Shown here: positions 18,169-26,640 of the stretch, in pieces
How positions within the stretch are numbered: position 1 is the first letter of the stretch
Layout: each line of letters begins with the position of its first letter
Assembly (NCBI RefSeq): GCF_900101545.1
Contig: NZ_FMZU01000017.1
Span: forward strand, 124,001 to 188,000
Length of the DNA stretch: 64,000 bases
Source of the DNA: Variovorax sp. CF079
Lineage (GTDB): Bacteria; Pseudomonadota; Gammaproteobacteria; Burkholderiales; Burkholderiaceae_C
Direction of reading: 5' to 3'
Position numbers and translations under genes: made by a program
Notes under the pieces: model-generated
What the model saw: only the letters and a program-made list of their open reading frames with translations
What the model was told of the DNA's origin: nothing
The model's database searches: none

Positions 18169-19470
18169 CTATGCAACCCGTGCGCGAACCTGACCAAATG
18201 CCTCGCTGATCTCGCGCGTGACCTTCAGGAAACGGTCGATGTCCGTGGCCGAATTGCAATGCAGCGGCGACACGCGCACGGCCCCTTCGAGGCCGAAGGA
18301 ATGCAGCATCCGCTTCGAGTACAGGCTCGTCGCGACGCGTTCATAGACGATGACCCCGCGCTTCTCGTACTCGCGCACGGCCTGGGCGTGCTCGAGATTC
18401 TCGATGCCGATGGCCAGGATCAGGTCGCGCTTCGTCAGGTTTTCGTGGTCGAGGAATACCTTCACGCCGTCCATCCGGCGCAGGCCGGCGATGCCCTCGC
18501 TGCCGTTGAGCATGCGCGCGAGCAGCGCACGTTCGTGCAGCTCGATGCTCTGAATGCCGCTGGCGAAAAGGGTGCGCCGGTCGTCGCTCGCAACGAACTG
18601 GCTGCCGAGCCAGCACACGTAGTTCACGATCTCGGTCACGACGGCGAACTGCCAGGGTGCGGCGCTGCCCAGATCCCAGAAGTCCTTCTTCTTGCCGGCC
18701 AGCTTGTGGTGCGGCAGGACCGAGGCGCGTTCCGACAGCCACGACATGCCCGATCCCCTGCAGCCGAAGAACTTGTAGGGCGCGATGTTGATGCCGTCCA
18801 CCGGCGTCTTCTGCAGATCGATCAGGCCGTGCGGTGCGTGCTGCACGGCATCCACGACGATGTAGAGGTCCGGCTTGACGGCACGCGCCTGCTTCACGAT
18901 CTCGTGGATGTCGAGCTTGGCGCCGGAGATGTTGGACGCATAGATCACGCTCAGCAAGGAGGTGTTCTCGTCGACCAGGCCGACGATCTCTTCCACATCG
19001 ATCCCGCCGGTGGCAGGGTTGGACTTCGCGACCCGCAGCTCTTTGCCCGTACGCTCGGCGTAGAGGGACATGGCATCGAAAGAGGACGGATGCTCGAGCA
19101 CGGTCGTCACCATGTTCGTGCCGGGAATGTTCTCGGCCACAGCACGGACCATGTCGAACATCCCGCCCGAGGCCGTGAGGGCGGCGTAGACGCTGCCGCC
19201 CCTGGCGTTCAGGATCGTGCGAAGGTCTTCCGTTCCCCTGGCCTGGACCTCCTGCAGAAAGATCGCGAGTTCGTGGATGCGCTCCGGGCAATCCGGCAGG
19301 GCGTCGATGCGGGCGAACTGATCGACGGCGGCCTTCAATCGGAACGACCCTCCTGCGTTGTCGAAGAAGAGACGTTCGCGGCCATTCATGTCGTGGTCGA
19401 CGTAGTGGAAGCGGCTCTTCACCTCCTTCATCAATGCGTCGGAAAAGAGTTCGCCTTCAGCGATGTTCAT
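18169..19470 (-). CDS. Class V aminotransferase, cysteine-desulfurase-like
   Basis: 433 residues, a PLP-dependent fold type I enzyme of the aminotransferase class V / cysteine desulfurase-like group. The N-terminal FFDNAGGSFRLKAAVDQFA is typical. VVDAVQHAPHGLIDLQ holds the Asp and His that contact the cofactor, and INIAPYKFFGCRGSGMSWL holds the PLP lysine. No clear catalytic cysteine loop of a SufS or IscS enzyme is seen, so desulfurase activity is uncertain. The start at 19470 fits the family; the frame is open further upstream but into the promoter. It is divergent from a LysR gene and shares a control element with the binding protein gene at 20508-21401. Confidence 0.85.
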   Translation of the reverse strand: MNIAEGELFSDALMKEVKSRFHYVDHDMNGRERLFFDNAGGSFRLKAAVDQFARIDALPDCPERIHELAIFLQEVQARGTEDLRTILNARGGSVYAALTASGGMFDMVRAVAENIPGTNMVTTVLEHPSSFDAMSLYAERTGKELRVAKSNPATGGIDVEEIVGLVDENTSLLSVIYASNISGAKLDIHEIVKQARAVKPDLYIVVDAVQHAPHGLIDLQKTPVDGINIAPYKFFGCRGSGMSWLSERASVLPHHKLAGKKKDFWDLGSAAPWQFAVVTEIVNYVCWLGSQFVASDDRRTLFASGIQSIELHERALLARMLNGSEGIAGLRRMDGVKVFLDHENLTKRDLILAIGIENLEHAQAVREYEKRGVIVYERVATSLYSKRMLHSFGLEGAVRVSPLHCNSATDIDRFLKVTREISEAFGQVRARVA

Positions 19471-19499
19471 TCTGGTGTTCCATGGTTCGGCAAGAGTTG

Positions 19500-19533
19500 A
19501 TTTTCGAAGCGGCCAAAGATTTCCAAAAGCGAT
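19500..19533 (-). promoter_or_regulatory. Bipartite LysR-type site, copy A (before aminotransferase)
   Basis: On the + strand: ATTTTCGAAGCG (19500-19511), eight bases, then TTTCCAAAAGCGAT (19520-19533). The same two boxes at the same spacing occur at 21434-21467 before the binding protein gene. Four CGAT copies at 19530, 19540, 19545 and 19550 extend the site towards the LysR gene with 10- and 5-base phasing. Probably bound by the LysR protein encoded at 19571. Confidence 0.65.
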
Positions 19534-19570
19534 ATTTTTCGATACGATTCGATGAGAAAAAGAGGCCTCG

Positions 19571-20482
19571 ATGATGATGACTTTCAAGCAGCTCGAGGCT
19601 CTGTACTGGATCGGCGAACTGGGCAGCTTCGCGCTGGCCGCCCACAAGCTGCACACCTCGCAGTCGGCGGTGTCCAAGCGGGTTCACGAACTCGAGATGG
19701 TGTTCGACACCGAGCTGTTCGATCGCAGCCAGCGTTCCGCGCGTCTCACCGACAAGGGCGAGGAGATGTTCGTGCTGGCCAAGAAGCTGCTCGATCAGCG
19801 CGATGCCGCGGTCGAGCAGTTCAGCCGGGTCGACGTGATCGAACGCCGCGTTCGCATCGGCGTCACCGAGCTCACGGCAATGACCTGGCTGCCGCGCTGG
19901 GTCGAGCTGATCCAGGAGCACTACCCCAAGGTCACCCTCGAGCCGGACGTGGACAGCAGCGTCAACCTGCGCGAGAAGGTGCTGGCAGACGAACTGGACC
20001 TGATCGTCGTGCCCGATGCATTCGCCGATACGCGGATTCCCAAGAAGGCGATCGGCAAGGTCGAGAGTGCCTGGATGTGCAAGCCGGGCCTCGTCAAGAG
20101 CAGCAAGCCGATCCGCCTGCATGAACTGGCGAGCCACCGCATGCTGATCCAGGGCGTCAAATCCGGGACGGGTCTGCTCTACGACAGCTGGATGAAGGAT
20201 CTGGGCGTCCAGCCTTCGAACCCCATCGTCATCCACAACCTGGTGGCCTTGATCGGATTGACGATATCCGGCCTGGGCGTGAGCTACCTGCCGAAGGAAG
20301 CGGTCAGCCAGATGCTGGAAGAAGGATCGCTGGCGCTGATCAAGGTGACGCCCGCCCTGCCGCCCGTCACCTACGTCGCGATGTACAAGGGCGAGCACCG
20401 GAGCTCGCTGCTGGCATCGATCATCATGCTGGCCCAGTCGTGCTGCGACTTCACCCGGATGTTTCAGGCCGTCAAGGGATGA
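19571..20482 (+). CDS. LysR-family transcriptional regulator
   Basis: 303 residues. The N-terminal helix-turn-helix (FKQLEALYWIGELGSFALA, HTSQSAVSKRVHELE) covers about residues 4-62, and the effector-binding domain follows (VRIGVTELTAMTWLPRWVEL, ELDLIVVPDAF). Three ATG codons in a row (19571, 19574, 19577) precede the conserved TFKQLEAL. It is divergent from the aminotransferase gene and convergent with the binding protein gene, both of which carry the same bipartite upstream element; it is the obvious candidate to bind it. The ligand is probably an amino acid or related compound, judged only from these neighbours. Confidence 0.92.
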   Translation: MMMTFKQLEALYWIGELGSFALAAHKLHTSQSAVSKRVHELEMVFDTELFDRSQRSARLTDKGEEMFVLAKKLLDQRDAAVEQFSRVDVIERRVRIGVTELTAMTWLPRWVELIQEHYPKVTLEPDVDSSVNLREKVLADELDLIVVPDAFADTRIPKKAIGKVESAWMCKPGLVKSSKPIRLHELASHRMLIQGVKSGTGLLYDSWMKDLGVQPSNPIVIHNLVALIGLTISGLGVSYLPKEAVSQMLEEGSLALIKVTPALPPVTYVAMYKGEHRSSLLASIIMLAQSCCDFTRMFQAVKG

Positions 20483-20507
20483 CACCGGCAACGCACGAGC
20501 CGTCGTC

Positions 20508-21401
20508 TCACACGCCCTTGTTGTTGGGGTTCTTGTAGACCTCTTTCACCGCCTCGGTCATCGGAAAATTCAGGTTCGCATTGGTCGGAGGGATCGGCTT
20601 CATGAACCACTTGGCATAGATCTGCTCGATGGCGCCCGACTTCATCAGGTCGGTCACCGTCTTGTCCACCAGTTCCTTGAACTGCGGGTCGTCCTTGCGG
20701 TACATGATGCCGTAGGGTTCCTGGCGCAGCGATTCCGAGGTGAGGATCTTGAAGTCGCCCGGCTTCGGCGACGTGGCGATCAGGCCTGCCAGTTGCACGT
20801 CGTCGAGGATGTAGGCGGCCGCGCGGTCGGATGCGAGGAGCAGGAATCCGTCCGCCGTGTCCTTCGCGGCCACTTCCTGGACCTCGATGTTCCCGGACTT
20901 TCGATAGGCGCGCAGAAGCTGGACGCCGGTGCTGCCTGCGACTGTCGAGACCGTCTTGCCATTCAGCTCGGCCAGCGAATTGATGCCGGAGTCCTTCTTC
21001 ACCGCGGCCGTGATGCTGGTGACGAAATGACTCGGGGCGAAGGCCACCTGCTGCTGGCGCTGGACCGTGTTGGTGGTGGTTGCACAGTCGAGGTCGACGG
21101 TGCCGTTGGTCAAGAGCGGGATGCGGTTGGTCGAGGTCAGGATCGTGTAGCGCACTTCCAGGGTGGGCATGCCGAGCCTGGCCTTGACCGCATCCACGAT
21201 CTTCAGGCAGATGTCATTGGTGAAGCCGACCGGGTCGCCGCCGCCGGTGGGCTTGTAAGAGAACGGGATCTGGCTGTCGCGGCCACCGATCGAAATGCTT
21301 CCGTTCGCCTTGATCTTGCTCAGCGTGTCGCTTTGAGCCAGCGCGGTCGAGCACAGCAGCGCGGCGCTCAGGCCCAAGGTCAATGAGAGTCGAAATTTCA
21401 T
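20508..21401 (-). CDS. Amino-acid ABC transporter substrate-binding protein, GltI-like
   Basis: 297 residues. A signal peptide (MKFRLSLTLGLSAALLCST, cleavage near ALA-QS) is followed by a family 3 solute-binding domain: SISIGGRDSQIPFSYKPTGG, GFTNDICLKIVDAV, LTNGTVDLDCATTTNT and QEPYGIMYRKDDPQFKELVD. The pattern resembles glutamate/aspartate-binding proteins. No permease or ATPase gene is adjacent, so it must share membrane components encoded elsewhere or act differently. The upstream region repeats the bipartite element of the aminotransferase promoter, suggesting that the two are induced together. Confidence 0.9.
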   Translation of the reverse strand: MKFRLSLTLGLSAALLCSTALAQSDTLSKIKANGSISIGGRDSQIPFSYKPTGGGDPVGFTNDICLKIVDAVKARLGMPTLEVRYTILTSTNRIPLLTNGTVDLDCATTTNTVQRQQQVAFAPSHFVTSITAAVKKDSGINSLAELNGKTVSTVAGSTGVQLLRAYRKSGNIEVQEVAAKDTADGFLLLASDRAAAYILDDVQLAGLIATSPKPGDFKILTSESLRQEPYGIMYRKDDPQFKELVDKTVTDLMKSGAIEQIYAKWFMKPIPPTNANLNFPMTEAVKEVYKNPNNKGV

Positions 21402-21433
21402 CGGGAGCTTTCGGGAAGGTTGCGTTGGCGCAA

Positions 21434-21467
21434 ATTCTCGAAGCGAGCACCCGTTTCTAAAAGCGAT
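21434..21467 (-). promoter_or_regulatory. Bipartite LysR-type site, copy B (before binding protein)
   Basis: On the + strand: ATTCTCGAAGCG (21434-21445), eight bases, then TTTCTAAAAGCGAT (21454-21467), followed by a T-rich stretch as in copy A. It lies 32-66 bases upstream of the start at 21401. Spacing and both boxes match copy A at 19500-19533; 24 of 26 box positions are identical. Confidence 0.65.
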
Positions 21468-21515
21468 TTATTTTCATCGACTTGAAGGCCATAAAGTGAT
21501 CAGTGGCGGCAAGGA

Positions 21516-22109
21516 CTAGAGCGGAAAGGCCTCCAGCCCCGGCTGCCCCTCGGCCCCCTTGACCGGCGTGTGCGCCACGTTCATCACCCAGCAGACCATC
21601 GTGAAATAGCCCACCAGCGCGCTGAGTTCGACCACCGCCTGCTTGCCGAAGCGGGCCTCGGCCGCGGCGTAGGTCGGCTCGCTCACGCCGTGGTGGTGCA
21701 GCAGCTCCAGCGCGAGATCGAGCGCGAGCTGCTCGTCCTGCGCCAACGGTGCCGCGCGCCGGCCGAGGCGCAGCGCTTCGATGGCCTCGGCACTGACACC
21801 GGCCTTGACCGCCGCCGTCGCATGCAGCACCCACTCGAACTGGTTGCCCACGTGGCGCGCGACCGCGCAGGTCACGAGCTCGCGCACGCGCGCATCGAGT
21901 TGGCTGTCGAAGCGCAGGTACTCCCCGAGGCTGCCGATGCGCTCCATCAGCACCGGGCTTTGCAGCAATGGGATGAAGGGACCGAAGACCGCCTTGCGCG
22001 GACCATCGATCAGCGCCTGGGCGGCGGCGCGCTGCGCCTGCGACATCGAGTCGGCCGCCGGCATCGGCAGGCGCTCGGCCCAGGGACGGGTATGGCCTTG
22101 TTCGAACAT
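21516..22109 (-). CDS. Carboxymuconolactone decarboxylase-family protein without CxxC
   Basis: 197 residues. The AhpD/CMD-like all-helical core is at about 45-160 (RIGSLGEYLRFDSQLDAR, VRELVTCAVARHVGNQFEW). In AhpD-type peroxidases this position carries CxxC and a nearby His; here there is only a single Cys before AVARHVGNQFEW, so thiol redox activity is unlikely. The gene lies 16 bases after the MFS gene on the same strand and is probably co-transcribed with it. Function not assigned. Confidence 0.82.
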   Translation of the reverse strand: MFEQGHTRPWAERLPMPAADSMSQAQRAAAQALIDGPRKAVFGPFIPLLQSPVLMERIGSLGEYLRFDSQLDARVRELVTCAVARHVGNQFEWVLHATAAVKAGVSAEAIEALRLGRRAAPLAQDEQLALDLALELLHHHGVSEPTYAAAEARFGKQAVVELSALVGYFTMVCWVMNVAHTPVKGAEGQPGLEAFPL

Positions 22110-22125
22110 GGAGGGATTCCTTTCT

Positions 22126-23316
22126 TCAATGGAGAGAGACGGGGATCATGCGCGCGCGAAGCAGCCACCATGCGCTTCCGAGCAGCGCCACGGCACCCAC
22201 GGCCAGCGCGCTGAAGAGGCCGCCGAAGCCCTGCGCGCCGCCGCTCAGTGCGGACGAGAGCACCGGCCCGGCCATCTGGCCGATGGCGAAGGCCGCTGTC
22301 ATGCGGCCCAGCGCGCGCGTCGGATCGCCCACGGTGCGCGCCCTCGCCTCCTGCATCCCGGCCATGGTCGCGACCATGAAGGTGCCGCCCACCAGCAGCG
22401 CGGCCAGCAGCACCGTGAAGGCCGACAGGTGCAGCACCGGCAGCAGGCAACCCAGCGCCATCAATGCGTGGCTCCCGGCCAGCACGTGGCGGCGCGCAAC
22501 CCGCGCCAGCACCACGCTGGCGAGCAGCGTCGACACTGCGGCCGCCGCGCCGAACAGCGGCCAGGCGGCGCCAAAGACGGCCGGATCGTCGACCACCGCG
22601 CGCGCCAGCACCGGCAGAAAGGTGGCCGGCAGGATGTAGCCGAAACCGAGGATGCCGTAGCAGATCACCAGGCCCCATGAGACGCCGCCGGCCGGTGCCG
22701 TTGCGGCAGCATTCGCGGGCGCTGCCGATACGATCGCGCCGCGCGGCATCAGCGCTGCCACCGCGAGCAGGCCCACCAGCGCCAGCGCGCCGAGCTGCAG
22801 CCACAGCGCATCGGGTGCCAGGCCGGCCGTACCCGCACGCCAGCAATAGAGACCGGCCGCTGCGATGCCGGCGCCGACCCCGGCATACAGCAGGCCGGGA
22901 CCTGCGGGCCGATCGAAACGCGCCAGCCAGACCAGGCACCAGACGCTGGTGCTCACCAGCGCCCAGGCACTCGCCACGCCGGCGATGAAGCGCAGCAACA
23001 GCCAGAGCGCGAGCGAGCCGGTCCAGCCCATGGCCGCGGTCGACAGCGCAATCGCGGCCAGCGCCAGCAGTCCAACGCGCTGCGGCGACAGCGGGACGCG
23101 CGCAGTGGTGAGCGCACCCAGCAGGTAGCCAGCGTAGTTGGCCGCGGCGAGCCAGCCGCCGGCTGCCACGTCGGCGCTGCCGGCGCGGATCATCAGCGGC
23201 AGCATGGGCGTGAAGGCGAAGCGCCCGATGCCCATCGCCATCGCCAGCGCGAGCAGGCCCGCGGTGCAGACCGCGATGAAAGACGGTTGCGGTGCGGTGA
23301 TCGAAGGGTTCGACAT
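22126..23316 (-). CDS. MFS transporter, YbfB/YjiJ family
   Basis: 396 residues with 12 predicted membrane segments. The N-terminal MGIGRFAFTPMLPLMI and the central ICYGILGFGYILPATFLPVL are the characteristic stretches of the YbfB/YjiJ group, inner-membrane proteins thought to export small molecules. It is divergent from the LysR gene at 23383 across a 66-base gap that holds a candidate LysR box, and it precedes the CMD-family gene. Substrate unknown. Confidence 0.9.
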   Translation of the reverse strand: MSNPSITAPQPSFIAVCTAGLLALAMAMGIGRFAFTPMLPLMIRAGSADVAAGGWLAAANYAGYLLGALTTARVPLSPQRVGLLALAAIALSTAAMGWTGSLALWLLLRFIAGVASAWALVSTSVWCLVWLARFDRPAGPGLLYAGVGAGIAAAGLYCWRAGTAGLAPDALWLQLGALALVGLLAVAALMPRGAIVSAAPANAAATAPAGGVSWGLVICYGILGFGYILPATFLPVLARAVVDDPAVFGAAWPLFGAAAAVSTLLASVVLARVARRHVLAGSHALMALGCLLPVLHLSAFTVLLAALLVGGTFMVATMAGMQEARARTVGDPTRALGRMTAAFAIGQMAGPVLSSALSGGAQGFGGLFSALAVGAVALLGSAWWLLRARMIPVSLH

Positions 23317-23357
23317 GGGTCGCTATTAGACGCAGAATGCGGATGCTCCACAAATGA

Positions 23358-23372
23358 ATTATCGAGAACAAT
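23358..23372. promoter_or_regulatory. Candidate LysR box between the MFS gene and its divergent regulator
   Basis: ATT-N9-AAT (ATTATCGAGAACAAT) contains the T-N11-A pattern of LysR-type sites and lies 10 bases before the LysR start, in the 66-base divergent gap. A wider imperfect repeat (GAAT, 14 bases, ATTC) surrounds it. Confidence 0.45.
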
Positions 23373-23382
23373 CATTCTTCAC

Positions 23383-24249
23383 ATGAGAACTATCGACCTG
23401 GACTCCCTGGAGATTTTTCGCACCGTGGTGGCCGAGGGCGGCGTGATCCGCGCGGCGGGCAAGCTCAACCGCGTGCAGTCCAACATCACGACCCGCATCC
23501 AGCAGCTCGAAGAGCGGCTGGGCCACAAGCTGTTCCTGCGCCAGGGCCGCTCGCTCGCGCTGGCGCCCGCCGGCCACAAGCTGCTGCCCTATGCCGACCG
23601 CCTGCTGCGCCTGGCCGACGAGGCGGAGAGCGAGCTGCGCAGCGACCTGCCCTTGGGCACCTTCAAGCTGGGTTCGCTCGAAAGCACGGCCGGCAGCCGG
23701 CTCGCGCCGGTGCTCTCGCGCTTCCACAAGCTCTACCCGGGCGTGGTGGTCGAGCTGGTCACCGGTACCACGGGCGCGCTGCTGAAACGGGTGAACGCCT
23801 TCGAGGTCGAAGCGGCCTTCGTGTCCGAGCCTTTCTCCGCGCCGGGGTTCGAGACGATCTCGGTGTTCGAGGAAGAACTGGTGCTGGTCACCGCGCGCAG
23901 CGTGGCCTCCGTCACGCGACCGGGCGACCTCGCCGGCGCCACGCTGATCGCGTTCGCGCAAGGCTGCTCGTACCGTCGCCTGCTCGAGCAGTGGCTGGGC
24001 AAGGGCGGCGTCACGCCGGTCCGTTCGCTGGAGTTCTCCTCCTACCAGGCCATGATCGCCTGCGTGGCCGCGGGCACGGGTTTCGCCATCGTGCCGGTCT
24101 CGGTGCTCAAGGCCCTGCGCGCGACGGCCGACGTGCACCAGCACGCGCTGCCCGAACGCATCCGGACCAGCCGGACCCACCTGGTCTGGCGCGGCACGCC
24201 GTCCATGGCGCTGGCGCGGCTGATCGGCATGCTGCAGAAAAGCCTATGA
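23383..24249 (+). CDS. LysR-family transcriptional regulator
   Basis: 288 residues: helix-turn-helix at about 5-63 (LDSLEIFRTVVAEGGVIRA, NRVQSNITTRIQQLEERLG), then the ligand-binding domain (FKLGSLESTAGSRLAPVLS, VVVELVTGTTGALLKRVN). It resembles regulators of the PtxR/YbeF type found beside YbfB/YjiJ transporters. The start at 23383 gives the standard N-terminus; the longer frame upstream is not plausible. Its stop overlaps the end of the convergent ICL-family gene by six bases. It most likely controls the divergent MFS and CMD genes. Confidence 0.92.
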   Translation: MRTIDLDSLEIFRTVVAEGGVIRAAGKLNRVQSNITTRIQQLEERLGHKLFLRQGRSLALAPAGHKLLPYADRLLRLADEAESELRSDLPLGTFKLGSLESTAGSRLAPVLSRFHKLYPGVVVELVTGTTGALLKRVNAFEVEAAFVSEPFSAPGFETISVFEEELVLVTARSVASVTRPGDLAGATLIAFAQGCSYRRLLEQWLGKGGVTPVRSLEFSSYQAMIACVAAGTGFAIVPVSVLKALRATADVHQHALPERIRTSRTHLVWRGTPSMALARLIGMLQKSL

Positions 24250-25083
24250 AAAGAGTCCGTTGACTTCGCGCGCCGAGAGCATGTCTGCGCTCATCGCGTC
24301 ATGACGCCCTTCGTCGAATGCCTCGGCGGCAACGCGGCGAAGCAAGGCGAGCGCAGCCTGCAAGGGACCGCAGCCCAGGCTGACGCGCCGCGCACCGGCG
24401 CGCGTGGCCGCGTCCACGGGAAGCGCCCCGGCGTAGCCCGCGTAGACATTCACCGGCAAGGAAACAGCGCGCACGAAGCGCGCCACTTCCTCGGCGCGAT
24501 CCATCCCGGGCACGAAGATGCCGTCGGCACCCGCCGCGGCGTACCGCTGCGCCCGACGCACGGTGTCTTCGTAGCGCGCCGCCGCATCGTCATTGGCGAC
24601 AAAGTAGGTGTCGGTGCGCGCATTGATGAACAACTGTGCTTCCATCTGCGCGGCCGTCTTGCGCAACGCGTCGATGCGTTCGCACAGGATTTCCGGGGGC
24701 GCCAGGCGTTGCGTCCCGGGAAGCACGCCGTCCTCGATGTTCACGCCGACGACGCCCATGTCGATCAATGCGCGAACCACGGCACATACTTCTTCGGTGC
24801 TGCGACCGAAGCCGCGCTCGATGTCGACGCTGACCGGAACGCTGGCCACGCGGCAGATGCGTGCGCAAACGGCGATCAGTTCGCCGGCAGGCATCTGCTC
24901 GCCATCCGCATGGCCGAGCGACCAGGCCATGCCGGCGCTCGTGGTGCCGATGGCCCGCGCGCCGGCACGCTCGACAACACGGGCGCTGACGGCGTCCCAC
25001 GCATTCACCAGGGTCAGCGCGCCCGGGCCGGCGTGCAGTCGATAAAAAGTTTCTGCCCGCTTCCGGGCTTCGATGGATTGCAT
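24244..25083 (-). CDS. Isocitrate lyase / PEP mutase-family enzyme
   Basis: 279 residues with the alpha/beta barrel of the ICL/PEPM superfamily. Visible pieces are LTLVNAWDAVSARVVERAGA, IGTTSAGMAWSLGHADG, VSVDIERGFG (the metal-site acidic strand), VGVNIEDGV, and LFINARTDTYFV. The isocitrate lyase KKCGH loop is not present, so the reaction is more likely that of a carboxyphosphonoenolpyruvate mutase, oxaloacetate hydrolase or 2-methylisocitrate lyase relative. The ATG at 25083 is 101 bases downstream of the DsbA-like gene, far enough for its own promoter. Confidence 0.87.
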   Translation of the reverse strand: MQSIEARKRAETFYRLHAGPGALTLVNAWDAVSARVVERAGARAIGTTSAGMAWSLGHADGEQMPAGELIAVCARICRVASVPVSVDIERGFGRSTEEVCAVVRALIDMGVVGVNIEDGVLPGTQRLAPPEILCERIDALRKTAAQMEAQLFINARTDTYFVANDDAAARYEDTVRRAQRYAAAGADGIFVPGMDRAEEVARFVRAVSLPVNVYAGYAGALPVDAATRAGARRVSLGCGPLQAALALLRRVAAEAFDEGRHDAMSADMLSAREVNGLFS

Positions 25084-25184
25084 GAGGGCGAGCTTAGAGA
25101 CGACACGCGCTGCGAACTTGGAAAAAACTGCTGTTCGCCATCCATCACTTTTCCTTTTCCGCGAGCGAATCGGCCGCGCGGCGC

Positions 25185-25859
25185 TCAGGCCAGGGCGGTG
25201 GCGGCCGGCTCGGCACCGGCGATCTGCCGCAGTGCGCGCTCGAACACTTCCACCGGCTGGCCGCCCGAGATGAGGTGCCTGTTGTTGATGATGATGGCGG
25301 GCACCGAGTGGATGCCGGCATCGGTGTAGAGGCGCTCGCGCTCGCGGGTTTCCGCTGCGTATTCGTCGCTCCCGAGAATGGCACGCGCCCGTTGCGGGTC
25401 GAGGCCGGCTTCGGCGGCCAGGCGCACCAGCAGCTCGGGGTCGGAGGGGTTCTCGCCGTCGGTGTGGCAGGCCTTGAGCAGCGCCTTCTTGAGCGCCACC
25501 TGCTTGGCCCCGTCCTCGAGCTCGGCCCAGTGCAGCAGGCGGTGCGCGTCGAAGGTGTTGTAGACGCGCGAGCGGCCTTCTTCGCGGAACTTGAAGCCCA
25601 CCGCCGCGCCGCGGGCACGGATCGCTTCGCGCGCCTGCGCCTGCTGCTCGCGCGAAGAGCCGTATTTCTGGTTCAGGTGCTCGAAGGCGTCCTGGCCTTC
25701 GCGCGGCATGTGCGGATTGAGTTCGAAGGGCTGGAAGTGCAGTTCGGCGCTGATCTCGGGCGCCACACGTTCGAGCGCGGCTTCGAGGGCACCGAGGCCG
25801 ACGGCGCACCAGGGGCAGGACACGTCGGAGACGAAATCGATCTTGAGGCGGGCGGTCAT
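25185..25859 (-). CDS. DsbA-family oxidoreductase, FrnE-like
   Basis: 224 residues. The thioredoxin-like active site is CPWC in DFVSDVSCPWCAVGLGALE (residues about 8-27), a helical insert follows, and the cis-proline loop is HSVPAIIINNRHLISGGQP. There is no signal peptide, so it is cytoplasmic, like FrnE and 2-hydroxychromene isomerase-like relatives; it may act in isomerisation of an aromatic compound or thiol redox. It is the last gene of the 13-gene operon, 16 bases after pcaD. Confidence 0.88.
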   Translation of the reverse strand: MTARLKIDFVSDVSCPWCAVGLGALEAALERVAPEISAELHFQPFELNPHMPREGQDAFEHLNQKYGSSREQQAQAREAIRARGAAVGFKFREEGRSRVYNTFDAHRLLHWAELEDGAKQVALKKALLKACHTDGENPSDPELLVRLAAEAGLDPQRARAILGSDEYAAETRERERLYTDAGIHSVPAIIINNRHLISGGQPVEVFERALRQIAGAEPAATALA

Positions 25860-25875
25860 GGATGTTCCTTTTCTG

Positions 25876-26640
25876 TCAGAGGCTGCGCCAGAAATCGATC
25901 AGCAACTGGCTGAATTCCACCGGCCGCTCGACCGCGCTCAGGTGCGCCGCGTCGATGGTGGCGAGGCGCGCGCCGGGAATGGCGGCAACCATCGCCTCGG
26001 ACATCGCGAGCGGCGTCGCCTCGTCGCGAAGGCCGGCGATCACCAGCGTGGGCGTGGTGAACGCACGGTTGCTCTCGCGGAAATCGATCGCGCTCACCGC
26101 GTCGCAGCTCGCGATGTAGCCCGCGGCGTCGGTGCCGACCAGCGTGTCGTTCAGGCGGCGCGCGGCCTCGGTGCCTTCCGGCGTGGCCACGTACGCCGGC
26201 GTGAGCCAGCGCGCCAGGGCGCCGGGCGCGATTGCGGCCACGCCCTGGGCCCGCACGGTCTCGACGCGCGTGCGCCAGGGTGCCTGGTCGGGGTAGTGCG
26301 CCGACGAATTGGCGATCACGATGCTCTTCAGCAGCTGCGGATATTTCGGCGCCAGCGCCTGCGCGGTCATGCCGCCCATCGAGAGGCCGACGAAGTGCAC
26401 CGGCTCGCCCTCGGCTTCGCGCTCGATCAGGGCCGCCGCGTCATCGGCCAGCGCCTGGAGGCTGAACGTACCGGGCACCACTTCCGAGCCGCCATGGTTG
26501 CGGTGGTCGTAGCGCACCACGGTGTGGGCACGGGCCAGCACCGCGGCCGCCTCGTCCCACATGTGCAGGTCGCAACCCAGCGCATGGCTCAGCACGACGA
26601 TCGGGCCTTCGCCCTCGCGAATGACATTCAAACGGGTCAT
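25876..26640 (-). CDS. pcaD: 3-oxoadipate enol-lactonase
   Basis: 254 residues, an alpha/beta hydrolase. The oxyanion region is VVLSHALGCDLHMWD; the nucleophile elbow is VHFVGLSMGGMTAQALA (Ser near residue 95); the acid is in AGLRDEATP and the His in IDAAHLSAVERP. PcaD hydrolyses 3-oxoadipate enol-lactone to 3-oxoadipate in protocatechuate breakdown. Identity rests on this pattern and on the pcaB-pcaC-pcaD order. The start overlaps the pcaC stop by four bases. Confidence 0.92.
   Translation of the reverse strand: MTRLNVIREGEGPIVVLSHALGCDLHMWDEAAAVLARAHTVVRYDHRNHGGSEVVPGTFSLQALADDAAALIEREAEGEPVHFVGLSMGGMTAQALAPKYPQLLKSIVIANSSAHYPDQAPWRTRVETVRAQGVAAIAPGALARWLTPAYVATPEGTEAARRLNDTLVGTDAAGYIASCDAVSAIDFRESNRAFTTPTLVIAGLRDEATPLAMSEAMVAAIPGARLATIDAAHLSAVERPVEFSQLLIDFWRSL

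Noticed and set aside
21516..22109. Assignment as AhpD-type peroxidase or PcaC
   Set aside because: No CxxC motif, and sequence and neighbours differ from the true pcaC at 26637-27050.
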